From: JAZDJP01 sp043803805
GTDB lineage: Bacteria; Planctomycetota; JAZDJP01
Assembly: GCA_043803805.1 (NCBI GenBank)
Contig: JAZDJP010000060.1
Span: forward strand, 1-40,883
DNA: 40,883 bases
Direction: 5' to 3'
Below, one piece after another: positions 15,022-23,057 of the stretch; within the stretch, counting starts at the first letter, position 1, and the number at the start of each line of letters is the position of its first letter. Both the position numbers and the translations under genes were made by a program. The notes under the pieces are model-generated. The model did not search any database. It worked only from the letters and a program-made list of their open reading frames with translations, and was not told the origin of the DNA.

Positions 15022-15831
15022 GTGAAACGAATCATTCCCATCGCGTTGTTGTCGGCGTTCATGGTTCTTGGGTATTTTTCCACCGAGGCCCGGGCCTATT
15101 ACGATCCGGGAACCGGAAGATTCATAAGTCGCGATCCGGGCGCGGATGGTCCTGTTCGCGCGGCTCCGGATGCGACGGTGCCGGAAGGAGGGCGGTTTCT
15201 CAAACGGGATCCGATTGATCAGGAGTACGGGGATGGGATGAATTTGTATGGGGCGTATTTTGTACCCGGAGAAATGGATCCTTATGGTAATGCAAAAATT
15301 AAGGGCAGTGTGAGCCTTGGGGATGATGCAACGTATCCAAATGGTGAGACAGCCCCCTATTTGGACATGTTGGCTAATTTTAATTATAATCCATGTGATG
15401 AATTTTGTTGCTGCGAACGTATTTATTGGAGACAGTATTATGACAAAGTCGAGGTATGGAAACAATGGTTGCTCCTTCCCCACATCGTCACAAGTATTGA
15501 ATCAAGGCAATTAGACGGTGGAAAATACTACACTTATCAAAAGTCAACGGGAGGTAAATGTTCCAGAAATATTACAATGACAGATAACCCAGGCATGTCG
15601 TTAAGCAAACTGAAAACACTAGACCCAGTTAGAACCCTTTTGTTCTTGAGTCAGAGTTTCGAAACGCAGTTGATTTGCGATATGAAGGGTGGGAAGGAAT
15701 TGATTTTAAAGATGTTTCGCTGGAGCCAAAATTGGAGTAGAAAAGATTTAGATCCCGTCGGCAGTATAACTCATACATGGGGACCTAAGACCATCCATCT
15801 CGAAGTGAAAGACCCTTGTGCAACGAATTAG
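15022..15831 (+). CDS. Secreted RHS-core protein with AT-rich C-terminal tip
   Basis: 269 residues. A Sec signal (1-25, ending 'TEARA') leads straight into an RHS-repeat-associated core: 'YYDPGTGRFISRDP' (26-39). A second, tandem copy of the 'GRF..RDP' element (57-64) and 'NLYGAYFVPGEMDPYG' (74-89) follow. There are no YD/RHS repeats before it, so this is a solo core. Residues about 92-269 form an unrecognised tip with a cysteine cluster (C125, C129, C130, C131), 'TMTDNPG' (185-191) and 'SFETQLIC' (212-219). The core DNA is GC-rich; the tip DNA (from about 15280) is distinctly AT-rich. That is the usual GC break between conserved RHS core and exchanged toxin tip. GTG 15022 has AAGGGGGG at 15009-15016. 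A toxin role is inferred, not shown. Confidence 0.75.
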   Translation: MKRIIPIALLSAFMVLGYFSTEARAYYDPGTGRFISRDPGADGPVRAAPDATVPEGGRFLKRDPIDQEYGDGMNLYGAYFVPGEMDPYGNAKIKGSVSLGDDATYPNGETAPYLDMLANFNYNPCDEFCCCERIYWRQYYDKVEVWKQWLLLPHIVTSIESRQLDGGKYYTYQKSTGGKCSRNITMTDNPGMSLSKLKTLDPVRTLLFLSQSFETQLICDMKGGKELILKMFRWSQNWSRKDLDPVGSITHTWGPKTIHLEVKDPCATN

Positions 15832-15833
15832 AG

Positions 15834-16214
15834 ATGGAAATACCGATGAAAAGCGATATGCCTTGGTTGTCCCGCAGGCCGGGGGACCGTGTTCTCGTTG
15901 GCATATTTTCATTGTTTCTCGGATTGGTGTTTAAATGGGGGTATGTGTCGCTGTTGAACGTATTCGAGTATGAAGTACGCACGGATAGTAGCATGTTTCA
16001 ACGAGGGACGGAAATATTTCTTGAGGCGTTTTTATTTTCAGGATTCATGATAACGGTAATGTCATTTTTCTGGGCGTGTCTTGTTCCAAGATGGGTTAAT
16101 TGGATATTGGGTAATGTTATAAACTGTCTATGGTTCTTGATTTTCTCCATGTGCCTGGGGGCATTGATTCCGGTACTCATAAGGTGTGCTCATTGGAAAA
16201 TGATTCAACCGTGA
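15834..16214 (+). CDS. Small AT-rich membrane protein, candidate immunity partner
   Basis: 126 residues, unrecognised. Hydrophobic helices lie at about 21-45 ('VLVGIFSLFLGLVFKWGYVS'), 62-85 and 90-115. It starts 2 bases after the stop of the RHS-core gene (ATG 15834; ATG 15846 is equally possible; RBS weak). It shares that gene's low GC content, unlike everything further out. Position and composition match the usual toxin-then-immunity order of RHS loci, with a polytopic membrane protein as immunity candidate. It could equally be an unrelated passenger gene. Confidence 0.6.
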   Translation: MEIPMKSDMPWLSRRPGDRVLVGIFSLFLGLVFKWGYVSLLNVFEYEVRTDSSMFQRGTEIFLEAFLFSGFMITVMSFFWACLVPRWVNWILGNVINCLWFLIFSMCLGALIPVLIRCAHWKMIQP

Positions 16215-16262
16215 AGTGGAACGGGGGCAATCAATAAGTTGGCGAAAGTTACTGAGAAGAAG

Positions 16263-16332
16263 GGAAGCGAAGGCGAGACGACAGACCAAGCAAGGTGAGT
16301 GGGATGGAGGCCATCTGGAGATCTTCGCTTCC
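16263..16332. repeat. 10-bp perfect inverted repeat flanking 50 bases
   Basis: GGAAGCGAAG at 16263-16272 is the exact reverse complement of CTTCGCTTCC at 16323-16332, extendable by G-U pairs. It lies in the 149-base gap between the AT-rich pair and oppF, at the right-hand boundary of the inserted genes. It may be a terminator or a trace of the insertion. The rest of this gap shows nothing else. Confidence 0.45.
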
Positions 16333-16363
16333 TGGGATTATTGGCATTGATGTGTGATTGAAC

Positions 16364-17377
16364 ATGACGAACGAGAATCCACTCTTGGACGTGAAGAATC
16401 TCGTCAAGCACTTTCCCATCCGGAAAGGGCTTTTCTCCCGGGTGGTGGGGCATGTCCGGGCGGTGGACGGCGTCTCGTTCGCCATCTCCCGCGGGAAGAC
16501 GCTTGGTCTTGTGGGGGAGAGCGGCTGCGGCAAGACCACGGCGGGGCGGACCATCCTGCGGCTTCTCGAACCGACCTCCGGAGAAGTGTGGTTCGACGGC
16601 GTGGACCTGGCATCGCTCGGTCGCGCGGCGATGCGGGAGATGCGTCGCCACCTCCAGATCGTGTTCCAGGATCCCTACAGTTCCCTGAATCCCCGGATGA
16701 CGGTGGAGGCGATCGTGGGGGAGGCGCTCGCGGTCCACCGCCTGGCGAAGGGTCCGGAGCGGCGGCAACGGGTGGAGGAACTTCTCGCCCTCACGGGGCT
16801 TCCGCCGGACGCCATGACGCGATACCCCCACGAATTCAGCGGCGGCCAGCGCCAGAGGATCGGAATCGCGCGGGCGCTCTCGCTCTCCCCGAAATTGATC
16901 GTTTGCGACGAGCCCATATCGGCCCTGGATGTCTCCATCCAGGCCCAGATCATCAATCTTTTCGAGGACCTCCAGGAGAAGCTGGGGTTGGCCTATTTGT
17001 TCATCGCCCATGACCTGAATGTCATCGAACACATCAGCGACGATGTGGCGGTGATGTACCTCGGGGAAATCGTGGAACACGCCCCGGCGGCGGAGCTCTA
17101 CGAAAACCCGATCCATCCCTATACCCGGGCGCTTCTCTCGGCCATCCCGGTGCCCGATCCCAAAACGAAGCGCCGGCGCATCCTGCTTCCCGGGGACGTG
17201 CCGTCGCCCGTCAACCCGCCGCCGGGATGCCGTTTCCATACCCGTTGTCCCATCGCGGAGGATCGGTGCCGTTCCGAACGGCCCGCCTTTGACGAAAGGG
17301 CGCCGGGTCATCGGGCGGCGTGTCATTTCGTCGAAAAGGCGAAGACGTTGGAGATCCATTACAGGAGGGGTGATTGA
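16364..17377 (+). CDS. oppF: Peptide ABC transporter ATP-binding protein, OppF/DppF type
   Basis: 337 residues, second ATPase of the importer. Walker A is 'GESGCGKTT', the Q-loop 'VFQDPYSSLNPRMTV', the signature 'FSGGQRQR', Walker B 'LIVCDEPISALD' and the H-loop 'FIAHDLNV'. The C-terminal 'GCRFHTRCP' extension is present. ATG 16364 is chosen because 'NPLLDVKNLVKHFPI' starts the fold; no good RBS is visible, and TTG 16358 is possible. It is separated from oppD by 3.7 kb of other genes, whereas oppD and oppF are normally adjacent. Confidence 0.92.
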   Translation: MTNENPLLDVKNLVKHFPIRKGLFSRVVGHVRAVDGVSFAISRGKTLGLVGESGCGKTTAGRTILRLLEPTSGEVWFDGVDLASLGRAAMREMRRHLQIVFQDPYSSLNPRMTVEAIVGEALAVHRLAKGPERRQRVEELLALTGLPPDAMTRYPHEFSGGQRQRIGIARALSLSPKLIVCDEPISALDVSIQAQIINLFEDLQEKLGLAYLFIAHDLNVIEHISDDVAVMYLGEIVEHAPAAELYENPIHPYTRALLSAIPVPDPKTKRRRILLPGDVPSPVNPPPGCRFHTRCPIAEDRCRSERPAFDERAPGHRAACHFVEKAKTLEIHYRRGD

Positions 17378-17379
17378 CC

Positions 17380-18453
17380 ATGGAACGCACGAGCCAGGAA
17401 TTCTTCGAGAATCTTCTTTCCACCCCCAGCCCCTCGGGCGCCGAGGAGGCGGCGGTGCGCCTTTGGGCGTCCTACGCCAGGCCCTTCGCGGATCGCATCG
17501 AAAAGGACGTCCACGGGAACGTCATGGCGGTTCTGAACCCGGAAGGCGCGCCCCGGGTGATGCTGGCCGGCCATATTGATGAGATCGGTTTCATGGTGAG
17601 CCACATCTCGAAGGAGGGGTATGTTTCGTTTGCCCAGATCGGCGGTCACGATCTCCAGATTATTCAGGGGATGCGGGTCAAGGTTCTCTCGGCGAAGGGG
17701 CCGGTGACGGGGCTCATCGGGAAAAAGCCCATTCATCTCCTCAAGGCGGAAGAGCGCAAGAAAGTTCCCGAGACGGAGGATCTCTGGATCGACATCGGGG
17801 CGAAGAACGTCCGGGAGGCCAAAAGGATCGTGGAGGTGGGGGACGCCATCGTCATTGATGTCAAATACGAGAATCTCCGGAACGGCTTCGCGGTCGCACG
17901 CGGGTTCGACGACCGCGCCGGCGCCTTCGTTGTCGTGGAGGCCCTCCGGCTTCTTTCCAAGAGCCGTCCGAAGGCGGCCGTTTATGCGGTTGCGACGGTG
18001 CAGGAGGAGGTCGGACTGCGCGGGGCGAAGACCTCCGCCTTCGGAATCGATCCCCAGGTGGGCATCGCCGTGGACGTGACCCACGCCATGGATTACCCGG
18101 GGGTCGGGCGAGAGCGCGCCAGTTTCGGGGATCTTTCTCTGGGAAAGGGGCCGGTCCTGTCCCGCGGGCCCAACATCAACCCCAAGGTGTTCGCGCGTCT
18201 CCAGGCGGCGGCGAAGAAGCGGCGGATCGCCTTCCAAGTCGAGGCGGCGCCGGGCGGCACGGGTACGGACGCGAATGCCATCCAGGTGTCGAGGGCCGGC
18301 GTGGCGACGGGGCTGGTTTCCATCCCGAACCGCTACATGCACACTCCGTGCGAGATGGTTTGCCTCAAGGATGTCGAGAACGCCGCAAAACTTCTGGCGG
18401 CCTTTGTCGAGGGGCTGGACGGGAAGTCGGCGTTTATTCCCTCCGAAGGATGA
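17380..18453 (+). CDS. M42 family metallo-aminopeptidase
   Basis: 357 residues, cytoplasmic zinc/cobalt aminopeptidase (glutamyl/leucyl aminopeptidase, 'FrvX' family). Metal and catalytic residues are readable: H65 and D67 in 'AGHIDEIGFM', the bridging Asp in 'GFDDRAGAF', E209-E210 in 'VQEEVGLRGA', D232 in 'AVDVTHA', and a late His in 'NRYMHTP'. The PDZ-like insert lies between the first two blocks. ATG 17380 has AGGAGGGG at 17363-17370. It lies 2 bases after oppF, so imported peptides are probably degraded by this enzyme. Confidence 0.92.
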   Translation: MERTSQEFFENLLSTPSPSGAEEAAVRLWASYARPFADRIEKDVHGNVMAVLNPEGAPRVMLAGHIDEIGFMVSHISKEGYVSFAQIGGHDLQIIQGMRVKVLSAKGPVTGLIGKKPIHLLKAEERKKVPETEDLWIDIGAKNVREAKRIVEVGDAIVIDVKYENLRNGFAVARGFDDRAGAFVVVEALRLLSKSRPKAAVYAVATVQEEVGLRGAKTSAFGIDPQVGIAVDVTHAMDYPGVGRERASFGDLSLGKGPVLSRGPNINPKVFARLQAAAKKRRIAFQVEAAPGGTGTDANAIQVSRAGVATGLVSIPNRYMHTPCEMVCLKDVENAAKLLAAFVEGLDGKSAFIPSEG

Positions 18454-18461
18454 GCCAGGCG

Positions 18462-18498
18462 CCTCGCTCATGGTTCGACATGCTCACCATGAGCGGGG
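18462..18498. repeat. Palindromic intergenic element (REP-like) / possible bidirectional terminator
   Basis: A 13-bp stem (CCTCGCTCATGGT at 18462-18474 with ACCATGAGCGGGG at 18486-18498, one G-U) encloses the 11-base loop TCGACATGCTC. The pattern, with TTCGACA inside an outer CGCTCATGG stem, resembles interspersed palindromes I recall from many bacterial genomes. It sits between the converging M42 peptidase and kinase genes, where it could also end transcription. Confidence 0.6.
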
Positions 18499-18518
18499 TT
18501 TCATCGAAGCGTTATTGG

Positions 18519-21500
18519 CTATAATCGTTTTAAAAGGGCGGTTAGGGCGGGCTGGCAGTGGGTGAGGCCGTAGCGGTCGTCCACGGCCGGCGCGGCGACC
18601 TCGCGCGCCCCGGCGCGGTCCCCTCCGGCCTCAAGCCACAAGGCCAGCCACAGACGCCACTCCGGCCGCCATCCGGGGTGGGGGAATCGTTCCGTTGGCC
18701 GGGGGGGGAGACGCCCCAGAAAAATCCGGCAGAGGTCGAGTTCGGGGCCGGCGTAGAAGACGGGGACGACGGCATCGAGCGCCTCTCGTGCGGGCGAGCG
18801 GAGGAGTCCGAGCGAAGCGCAGAGAATTTGGAAGAGCGGGATGGAAGTCAGTCGGGCATTGGGTTCCGGAAGAGGGATGCCCTCCAGGGCGGCGGCGGCG
18901 CCGGCCGGGTCCCCCTTCTCAAGATTCCACCGGGCTTTCACGACGGCCAAAACGTTCCGCAGGTTGCGATTGCCCGGATCCGCGGGGAAACGTTCCACGG
19001 TGTCCTGGTACATCCGGTACAGCGGTTCGTGCCGGGAATCCACCGTCAACATCCCGATTCGCTCGCAGGCGTCGGTTCCCTTGGGTGCGACGTGAGGGAG
19101 AAGATCGCGTTCCATCCACGTTTTTGCCGCGTCGGTGTCGCCGAGAGCGAGGTGGGCCAGTGTGATGGTGAGGGCGGTATCCAGAGGACTTGCCGGCGAA
19201 GGGGAGGGGGATTTCCCGGCGAAGCGGTCCAGAAATTCTCGCACCAACCTCTTCCGTGCGGCGATGTGATGGGGGAATATCGTGATTCCATGCACATCGA
19301 AGGAGCACCAGACGGGCAGGGCGAACGGAGAATCCGGGAGAAGGTCATCTCTCCCGCAACTGAATGCCGTCACCAGAAAGGTGTTTTGGAAAACATGAAT
19401 GGCGAGTTGATGGGAATTGAGCGAATCCCGGAATTCCAGGGTTTCCCGGAGGGCGTCCTCCCAGCGGCCCAGGAGGTGAAGGGTCATTATTTCGGAATAG
19501 GCGCATTTGATCTGGCTTTGCACGGGGGGGCGGAACGTGAGTTTCCCGAGATGCTGGAGGGAGGCGATAAGATCGAGGTATTTTTCCCGGTTGGGGGCGC
19601 GAAAAGCGCCAAGGGATCGGTTTTGACGGCATACCTCGAGGATCAGTACCTTGGCCTGGCTGTCGGGGAAATGTTCCAGGAGCATGTGGAACAGGCGAAG
19701 CCCCCGCCACGGATCATCCCCGGGTCCGCCCCGGAAGGAGAGTTTCGCCTCTTCCCCGATGGCGAAGGGCTCGAGGGGGCTTTCCTGGAGGGTGTGAAAT
19801 GTCTGCCGGGCCTCGTCCGTCCGCCCGAGCGCCGCCTGGCACATCCCCGCCTTGAGCCGGCCTTCCGCGCCCTCCAGGCGGTCGGGATTCAGGTCGGCGA
19901 TCTCTTGATACCGTTCAAGGGCGGCTTCCAGGGATTTATGGCGGAAAAGGTCGTCGGCCACGCGGATGGCCGGGACCTGGAGTCCCCAGCGCTGGCGATG
20001 GACCTCGATTGGCCGGAAATGCGCACCCGGGCCGTAGGTATAGAATCCGATGTGACTGCCCGGGAAGGGGAACAGTTCCCGGTAGGAGAAAAGACGTTTC
20101 CCATCGAGGAAGCAGTACACCCATCCTTCCGTGTATTCCATCTCGAGGCGGTACCGGCGTCCGTGTTCGACGCCGGATCCGGACAGGGCCATGATGTCAT
20201 CGATTTGCCGGGCCAGTTTGGTCGCGGTGTTACTCTCCGCGCCAAACTGAAAGTAATAGCCCTCCGAGAATATCTGGTTATAGATGCTTCTGTTCGTCGA
20301 TTTCAACGATATCACTTCGGGGGAAGGGCCGTGTCCGATGAGGGAGAGTTCCGCGACCTGTTCCGACCACCCTTCCACGACGAAACGGAATGTGCCGGGG
20401 ACGGACGGATTCCACACGAGAACGTTGTCTTCGTTGCCTTCCGAGACCCATTCCTCGCCGTCGAGCCGCCATTTCCCCGCGAGGGGGGTCCATTCCTCCG
20501 CAATAATCGGATGGGTGTCCTTTCCGAACGGAATTATTTCCCAGTCCATCTCGCGACGGACGTAGCGGCCCAACTGCCGGGAAAACTCGATGGATTGCGG
20601 GCGTTTCGCCGGGTCCGGATGGAGCGCCTTCATGCAGAGGCGGGAGAGGACGGGGTCAATTCCCGTCTCGGGGGCGATTTTTTCGGGAGGCTCCACGTCG
20701 CCTTTGAGAAGGGCTTCGAGGGTGTCGCGGGTCGTTTCCCGGAGGAAGGGGGGGCGTCCCGTCAGAATCTCGTAGAGCATGGTACCGAGGGAATGGACAT
20801 CCGCCGCCGGGCCTGCCCGAAGGGAACTTCCGGGGAGACGTTCCGGAGCCATGTAGGTGGGTGTGCCCGTCAGTAGCGTGAGGGATTCTTTCCCCTTCCC
20901 GGCGCGCCCCGCGGTTTTCCCCCGCCGCCGCCCGCCGCGCGCGCTCGTCCCGGCGCCCCAGTCAATGATGGTCACTTCCCCGAAATCCCCGACGATGATG
21001 TTGGAGGGGGTCAGGTCCAGATGCGCCACCTGCCGCTTGTGGGCGAAGGCGATGGTTTCCGAGGCGCGCTGGAGGATTTCCAGAAGCCGGCCCAGGGTGT
21101 ATGTCCGGAGGGCGGTTTCGTCCCCTTTCTTCCGGGACACGAGGATCTGGGCGAGGGATTTGCCCTGGAGGGGTTTCATCGTGTAGTAGCGGCGTCCGTC
21201 CATGTCCCGCCCCATCGTGTGTACGGTGATCACACCCGGGTGGTCCAGAGATGCGGTGACCTTGGCTTCCTGCTCGAAGGCTCTCATCTGTTCGGGGGTG
21301 AGGTGGCTGGAGAGCGGTCGCTTCAGGGCCACCACGCGGTCGAGGTCCGGCTGGCGGACGAGGAGCACCTCGCCCATTCCGCCCGTGCCGAGCCGGCGGA
21401 TGACGGTGTGGCCGTCCACCTGCTCTTTCATCGGTGTGTTTAGATCGACGAGAACGGGGGTGGGTGTGGCCTCGGGGGCGGCCTGCGGTTTGAGTTCGAA

Positions 21501-22592
21501 AGGTGAAATGATCTGCGGCGAGGGGATGGAGGGGTCACGGGGCGCGCCGTCGCGCCCTCGGAGGGTGTTGGGGGCCGGGGGATTGGGTTCTGCGAGCGAC
21601 GAACGGACGGATCGGTTCCGCCCGGCCTCCTTCGCCTGGTACAGCGCCTCGTCCGTACGCAGGAACAGGGCCTGCGCGTCCAGCGCGTTCTCCGGAAACG
21701 ACGCCACACCGATCGTGGCCGTGAGATGAAGAACGGACGGAAATTCCGTCTGGTGAATTTTGCGGCGGGTCTTCTCCGCCACCGTCAATCCCGCCTCCCC
21801 GGTCGTCCCCGGCAGGAGAATCTCGAATTCGTCCCCGCCGAAACGGGCCAGGATGTCCGAGGAGCGAAATGTCGATCGGAGAATCGCGGCCAGTTGCGTC
21901 AGGCATTGGTTCCCCACCTCGTGCCCTTTTGTGTCATTCAACTCCTTGAAATGGTCCAGGTCCAGGAGCAGCAGAGTCACCGGCTGGCTCGCACGCGCCG
22001 CCCGCCTTACCGCCTGCTCCACCTCCTGCTGGAAGTGCCGGTGGCTGAACAGGCCCGTGAGGGGGTCCGTGATCGCCGACTGGTACAGCAGGGCGTGTTC
22101 GATGGCCACCGCCGCCTGAAGCCCGAGCATCTCCAGAAATTCCTGATCCTTTTCGGTGAGGCCCTTTCCCGCCTTCCGGGAGTCCACATACAGCGCCCCG
22201 AGAACCCCGCGGCTGGCGGTAAGCGGCACGCAAAACACGAGCCGGATGGCCATCTTCCCGGTCTGGGGGGTGTTTCCCAGTTCGTGGGCGAATACGGGTC
22301 TTCCGGTTTGAAGCACCTGCTGGGCGATGCCGCGGCTGTAGGGCAGGAGGGAGGTGGCCTCGTCTTCCCCGAGAATCGGGAATGTCGCCCGGGCGGTCAG
22401 ACCCGAGCGGCCCAGGAGAATCACCACCCCGCGTTCCAGCCCGAGAAATTCCACCGCCTCACGCGCCACTCGCGCCAGGAGCTGGTCCACGTTCCATTCC
22501 AGGCGCCATGAACGGGTCACCCGAAGGAGCGCATCCCAGCGGTTCTCCGGTGATTCCTTGCCGGGTGTTGTCGGAGAGGGGGGGGCGGTCAT
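18519..22592 (-). CDS. GAF-GGDEF-Ser/Thr kinase-beta-sandwich-TPR signalling protein
   Basis: 1357 residues from the preferred ATG (GTG 22619 is an alternative). Order: GAF sensor (about 30-170); diguanylate cyclase (about 175-330) with intact 'GGDEF' and the I-site in 'RSSDILARFGGDEF'; Pro-rich linker; Ser/Thr kinase (about 395-680). The kinase has G-loop 'LGTGGMGEV', 'VALK', activation 'IIDWG' and 'YMAPE'. Its catalytic loop is HLDLTPSN rather than HRDLKPxN, so Arg and Lys are replaced, while the catalytic Asp and Asn remain. A concanavalin-like beta-sandwich (about 690-870, 'GWVYCFLDGKRLFSYRELF') and a long helical TPR region finish the protein. No membrane helix is seen. It may couple c-di-GMP synthesis to protein phosphorylation in one chain. 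Confidence 0.88.
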   Translation of the reverse strand: MTAPPSPTTPGKESPENRWDALLRVTRSWRLEWNVDQLLARVAREAVEFLGLERGVVILLGRSGLTARATFPILGEDEATSLLPYSRGIAQQVLQTGRPVFAHELGNTPQTGKMAIRLVFCVPLTASRGVLGALYVDSRKAGKGLTEKDQEFLEMLGLQAAVAIEHALLYQSAITDPLTGLFSHRHFQQEVEQAVRRAARASQPVTLLLLDLDHFKELNDTKGHEVGNQCLTQLAAILRSTFRSSDILARFGGDEFEILLPGTTGEAGLTVAEKTRRKIHQTEFPSVLHLTATIGVASFPENALDAQALFLRTDEALYQAKEAGRNRSVRSSLAEPNPPAPNTLRGRDGAPRDPSIPSPQIISPFELKPQAAPEATPTPVLVDLNTPMKEQVDGHTVIRRLGTGGMGEVLLVRQPDLDRVVALKRPLSSHLTPEQMRAFEQEAKVTASLDHPGVITVHTMGRDMDGRRYYTMKPLQGKSLAQILVSRKKGDETALRTYTLGRLLEILQRASETIAFAHKRQVAHLDLTPSNIIVGDFGEVTIIDWGAGTSARGGRRRGKTAGRAGKGKESLTLLTGTPTYMAPERLPGSSLRAGPAADVHSLGTMLYEILTGRPPFLRETTRDTLEALLKGDVEPPEKIAPETGIDPVLSRLCMKALHPDPAKRPQSIEFSRQLGRYVRREMDWEIIPFGKDTHPIIAEEWTPLAGKWRLDGEEWVSEGNEDNVLVWNPSVPGTFRFVVEGWSEQVAELSLIGHGPSPEVISLKSTNRSIYNQIFSEGYYFQFGAESNTATKLARQIDDIMALSGSGVEHGRRYRLEMEYTEGWVYCFLDGKRLFSYRELFPFPGSHIGFYTYGPGAHFRPIEVHRQRWGLQVPAIRVADDLFRHKSLEAALERYQEIADLNPDRLEGAEGRLKAGMCQAALGRTDEARQTFHTLQESPLEPFAIGEEAKLSFRGGPGDDPWRGLRLFHMLLEHFPDSQAKVLILEVCRQNRSLGAFRAPNREKYLDLIASLQHLGKLTFRPPVQSQIKCAYSEIMTLHLLGRWEDALRETLEFRDSLNSHQLAIHVFQNTFLVTAFSCGRDDLLPDSPFALPVWCSFDVHGITIFPHHIAARKRLVREFLDRFAGKSPSPSPASPLDTALTITLAHLALGDTDAAKTWMERDLLPHVAPKGTDACERIGMLTVDSRHEPLYRMYQDTVERFPADPGNRNLRNVLAVVKARWNLEKGDPAGAAAALEGIPLPEPNARLTSIPLFQILCASLGLLRSPAREALDAVVPVFYAGPELDLCRIFLGRLPPRPTERFPHPGWRPEWRLWLALWLEAGGDRAGAREVAAPAVDDRYGLTHCQPALTALLKRL

Positions 22593-22640
22593 GGCCGGTC
22601 CGTGGCGCCGGGTTTGCACCCCGCGCGGGGGATGTTGGTT

Positions 22641-22955
22641 TCAGGGGCTCCGCGCCGGTGGCGGATTGCCGGCCGGGGCGGGCGCCTTCCGGCACGCCGG
22701 GCACGGCATTTTCCCCGTGCCGTTGCAGATGTCGCACTCCACCACTTTTTCGCCCTTGATGTAGCGTTCGTTCTCAATGTCTTCGTTGCCACGCCGAAGC
22801 ATCTGCTGGCGGACCTGCCCGGTGCCGTTGCACGATGAGCAGACCGCGGTCCTGGCGTCGTAACATTCCCAGCACGAGGGGACGAGTTTCTTCCAGACGA
22901 CATAGACTCCCGCGGCGATCAGGATAACCAGAATGATCCCCAGGCGCATGGGCAC
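22641..22955 (-). CDS. Membrane-anchored DnaJ-type zinc-finger protein
   Basis: 104 residues. An N-terminal helix (about 5-20, 'LGIILVILIAAGVYVVW') is followed by cysteine motifs like those of the DnaJ central domain: 'CWEC', 'CSSCNGTGQ', 'CDICNGTGKMPCPAC'. These make two probable zinc sites. There is no J-domain. The tail is Pro/Ala-rich. GTG 22955 has AAGGGGG about 8 bases upstream; ATG 22949 is the alternative. It lies 48 bases upstream of the kinase gene on the same strand and could be co-transcribed. A role in thiol or protein-folding quality control is only a guess. Confidence 0.75.
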   Translation of the reverse strand: MPMRLGIILVILIAAGVYVVWKKLVPSCWECYDARTAVCSSCNGTGQVRQQMLRRGNEDIENERYIKGEKVVECDICNGTGKMPCPACRKAPAPAGNPPPARSP

Positions 22956-22968
22956 GGCACAATCCCCC

Positions 22969-23018
22969 TTCCCTGCGATAGCCCCGTCTATTATAATGGC
23001 CGGCCCGGAATCGGAAAA
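22969..23018. promoter_or_regulatory. Divergent promoter pair with overlapping -10 boxes
   Basis: ATTATAAT at 22990-22997 contains a TATAAT on each strand. Plus: -35 TTCCCT at 22969-22974, 17-base spacer, TATAAT 22992-22997, serving greA. Minus: -35 TTTTCC (complement of 23013-23018), 17-base spacer, TATAAT (complement of 22990-22995), serving the zinc-finger gene. The -35 boxes are weak (about 3/6). Confidence 0.5.
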
Positions 23019-23057
23019 GCATTTTCACCCGTGATCCCGGAGAAACGGACGGAATGC

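Noticed and set aside
18558..20876. 772-codon plus-strand open frame opposite the kinase gene
   Set aside because: Exact antisense of a gene with clear GAF, GGDEF and kinase motifs. High GC keeps the shadow frame open; no RBS or family match.
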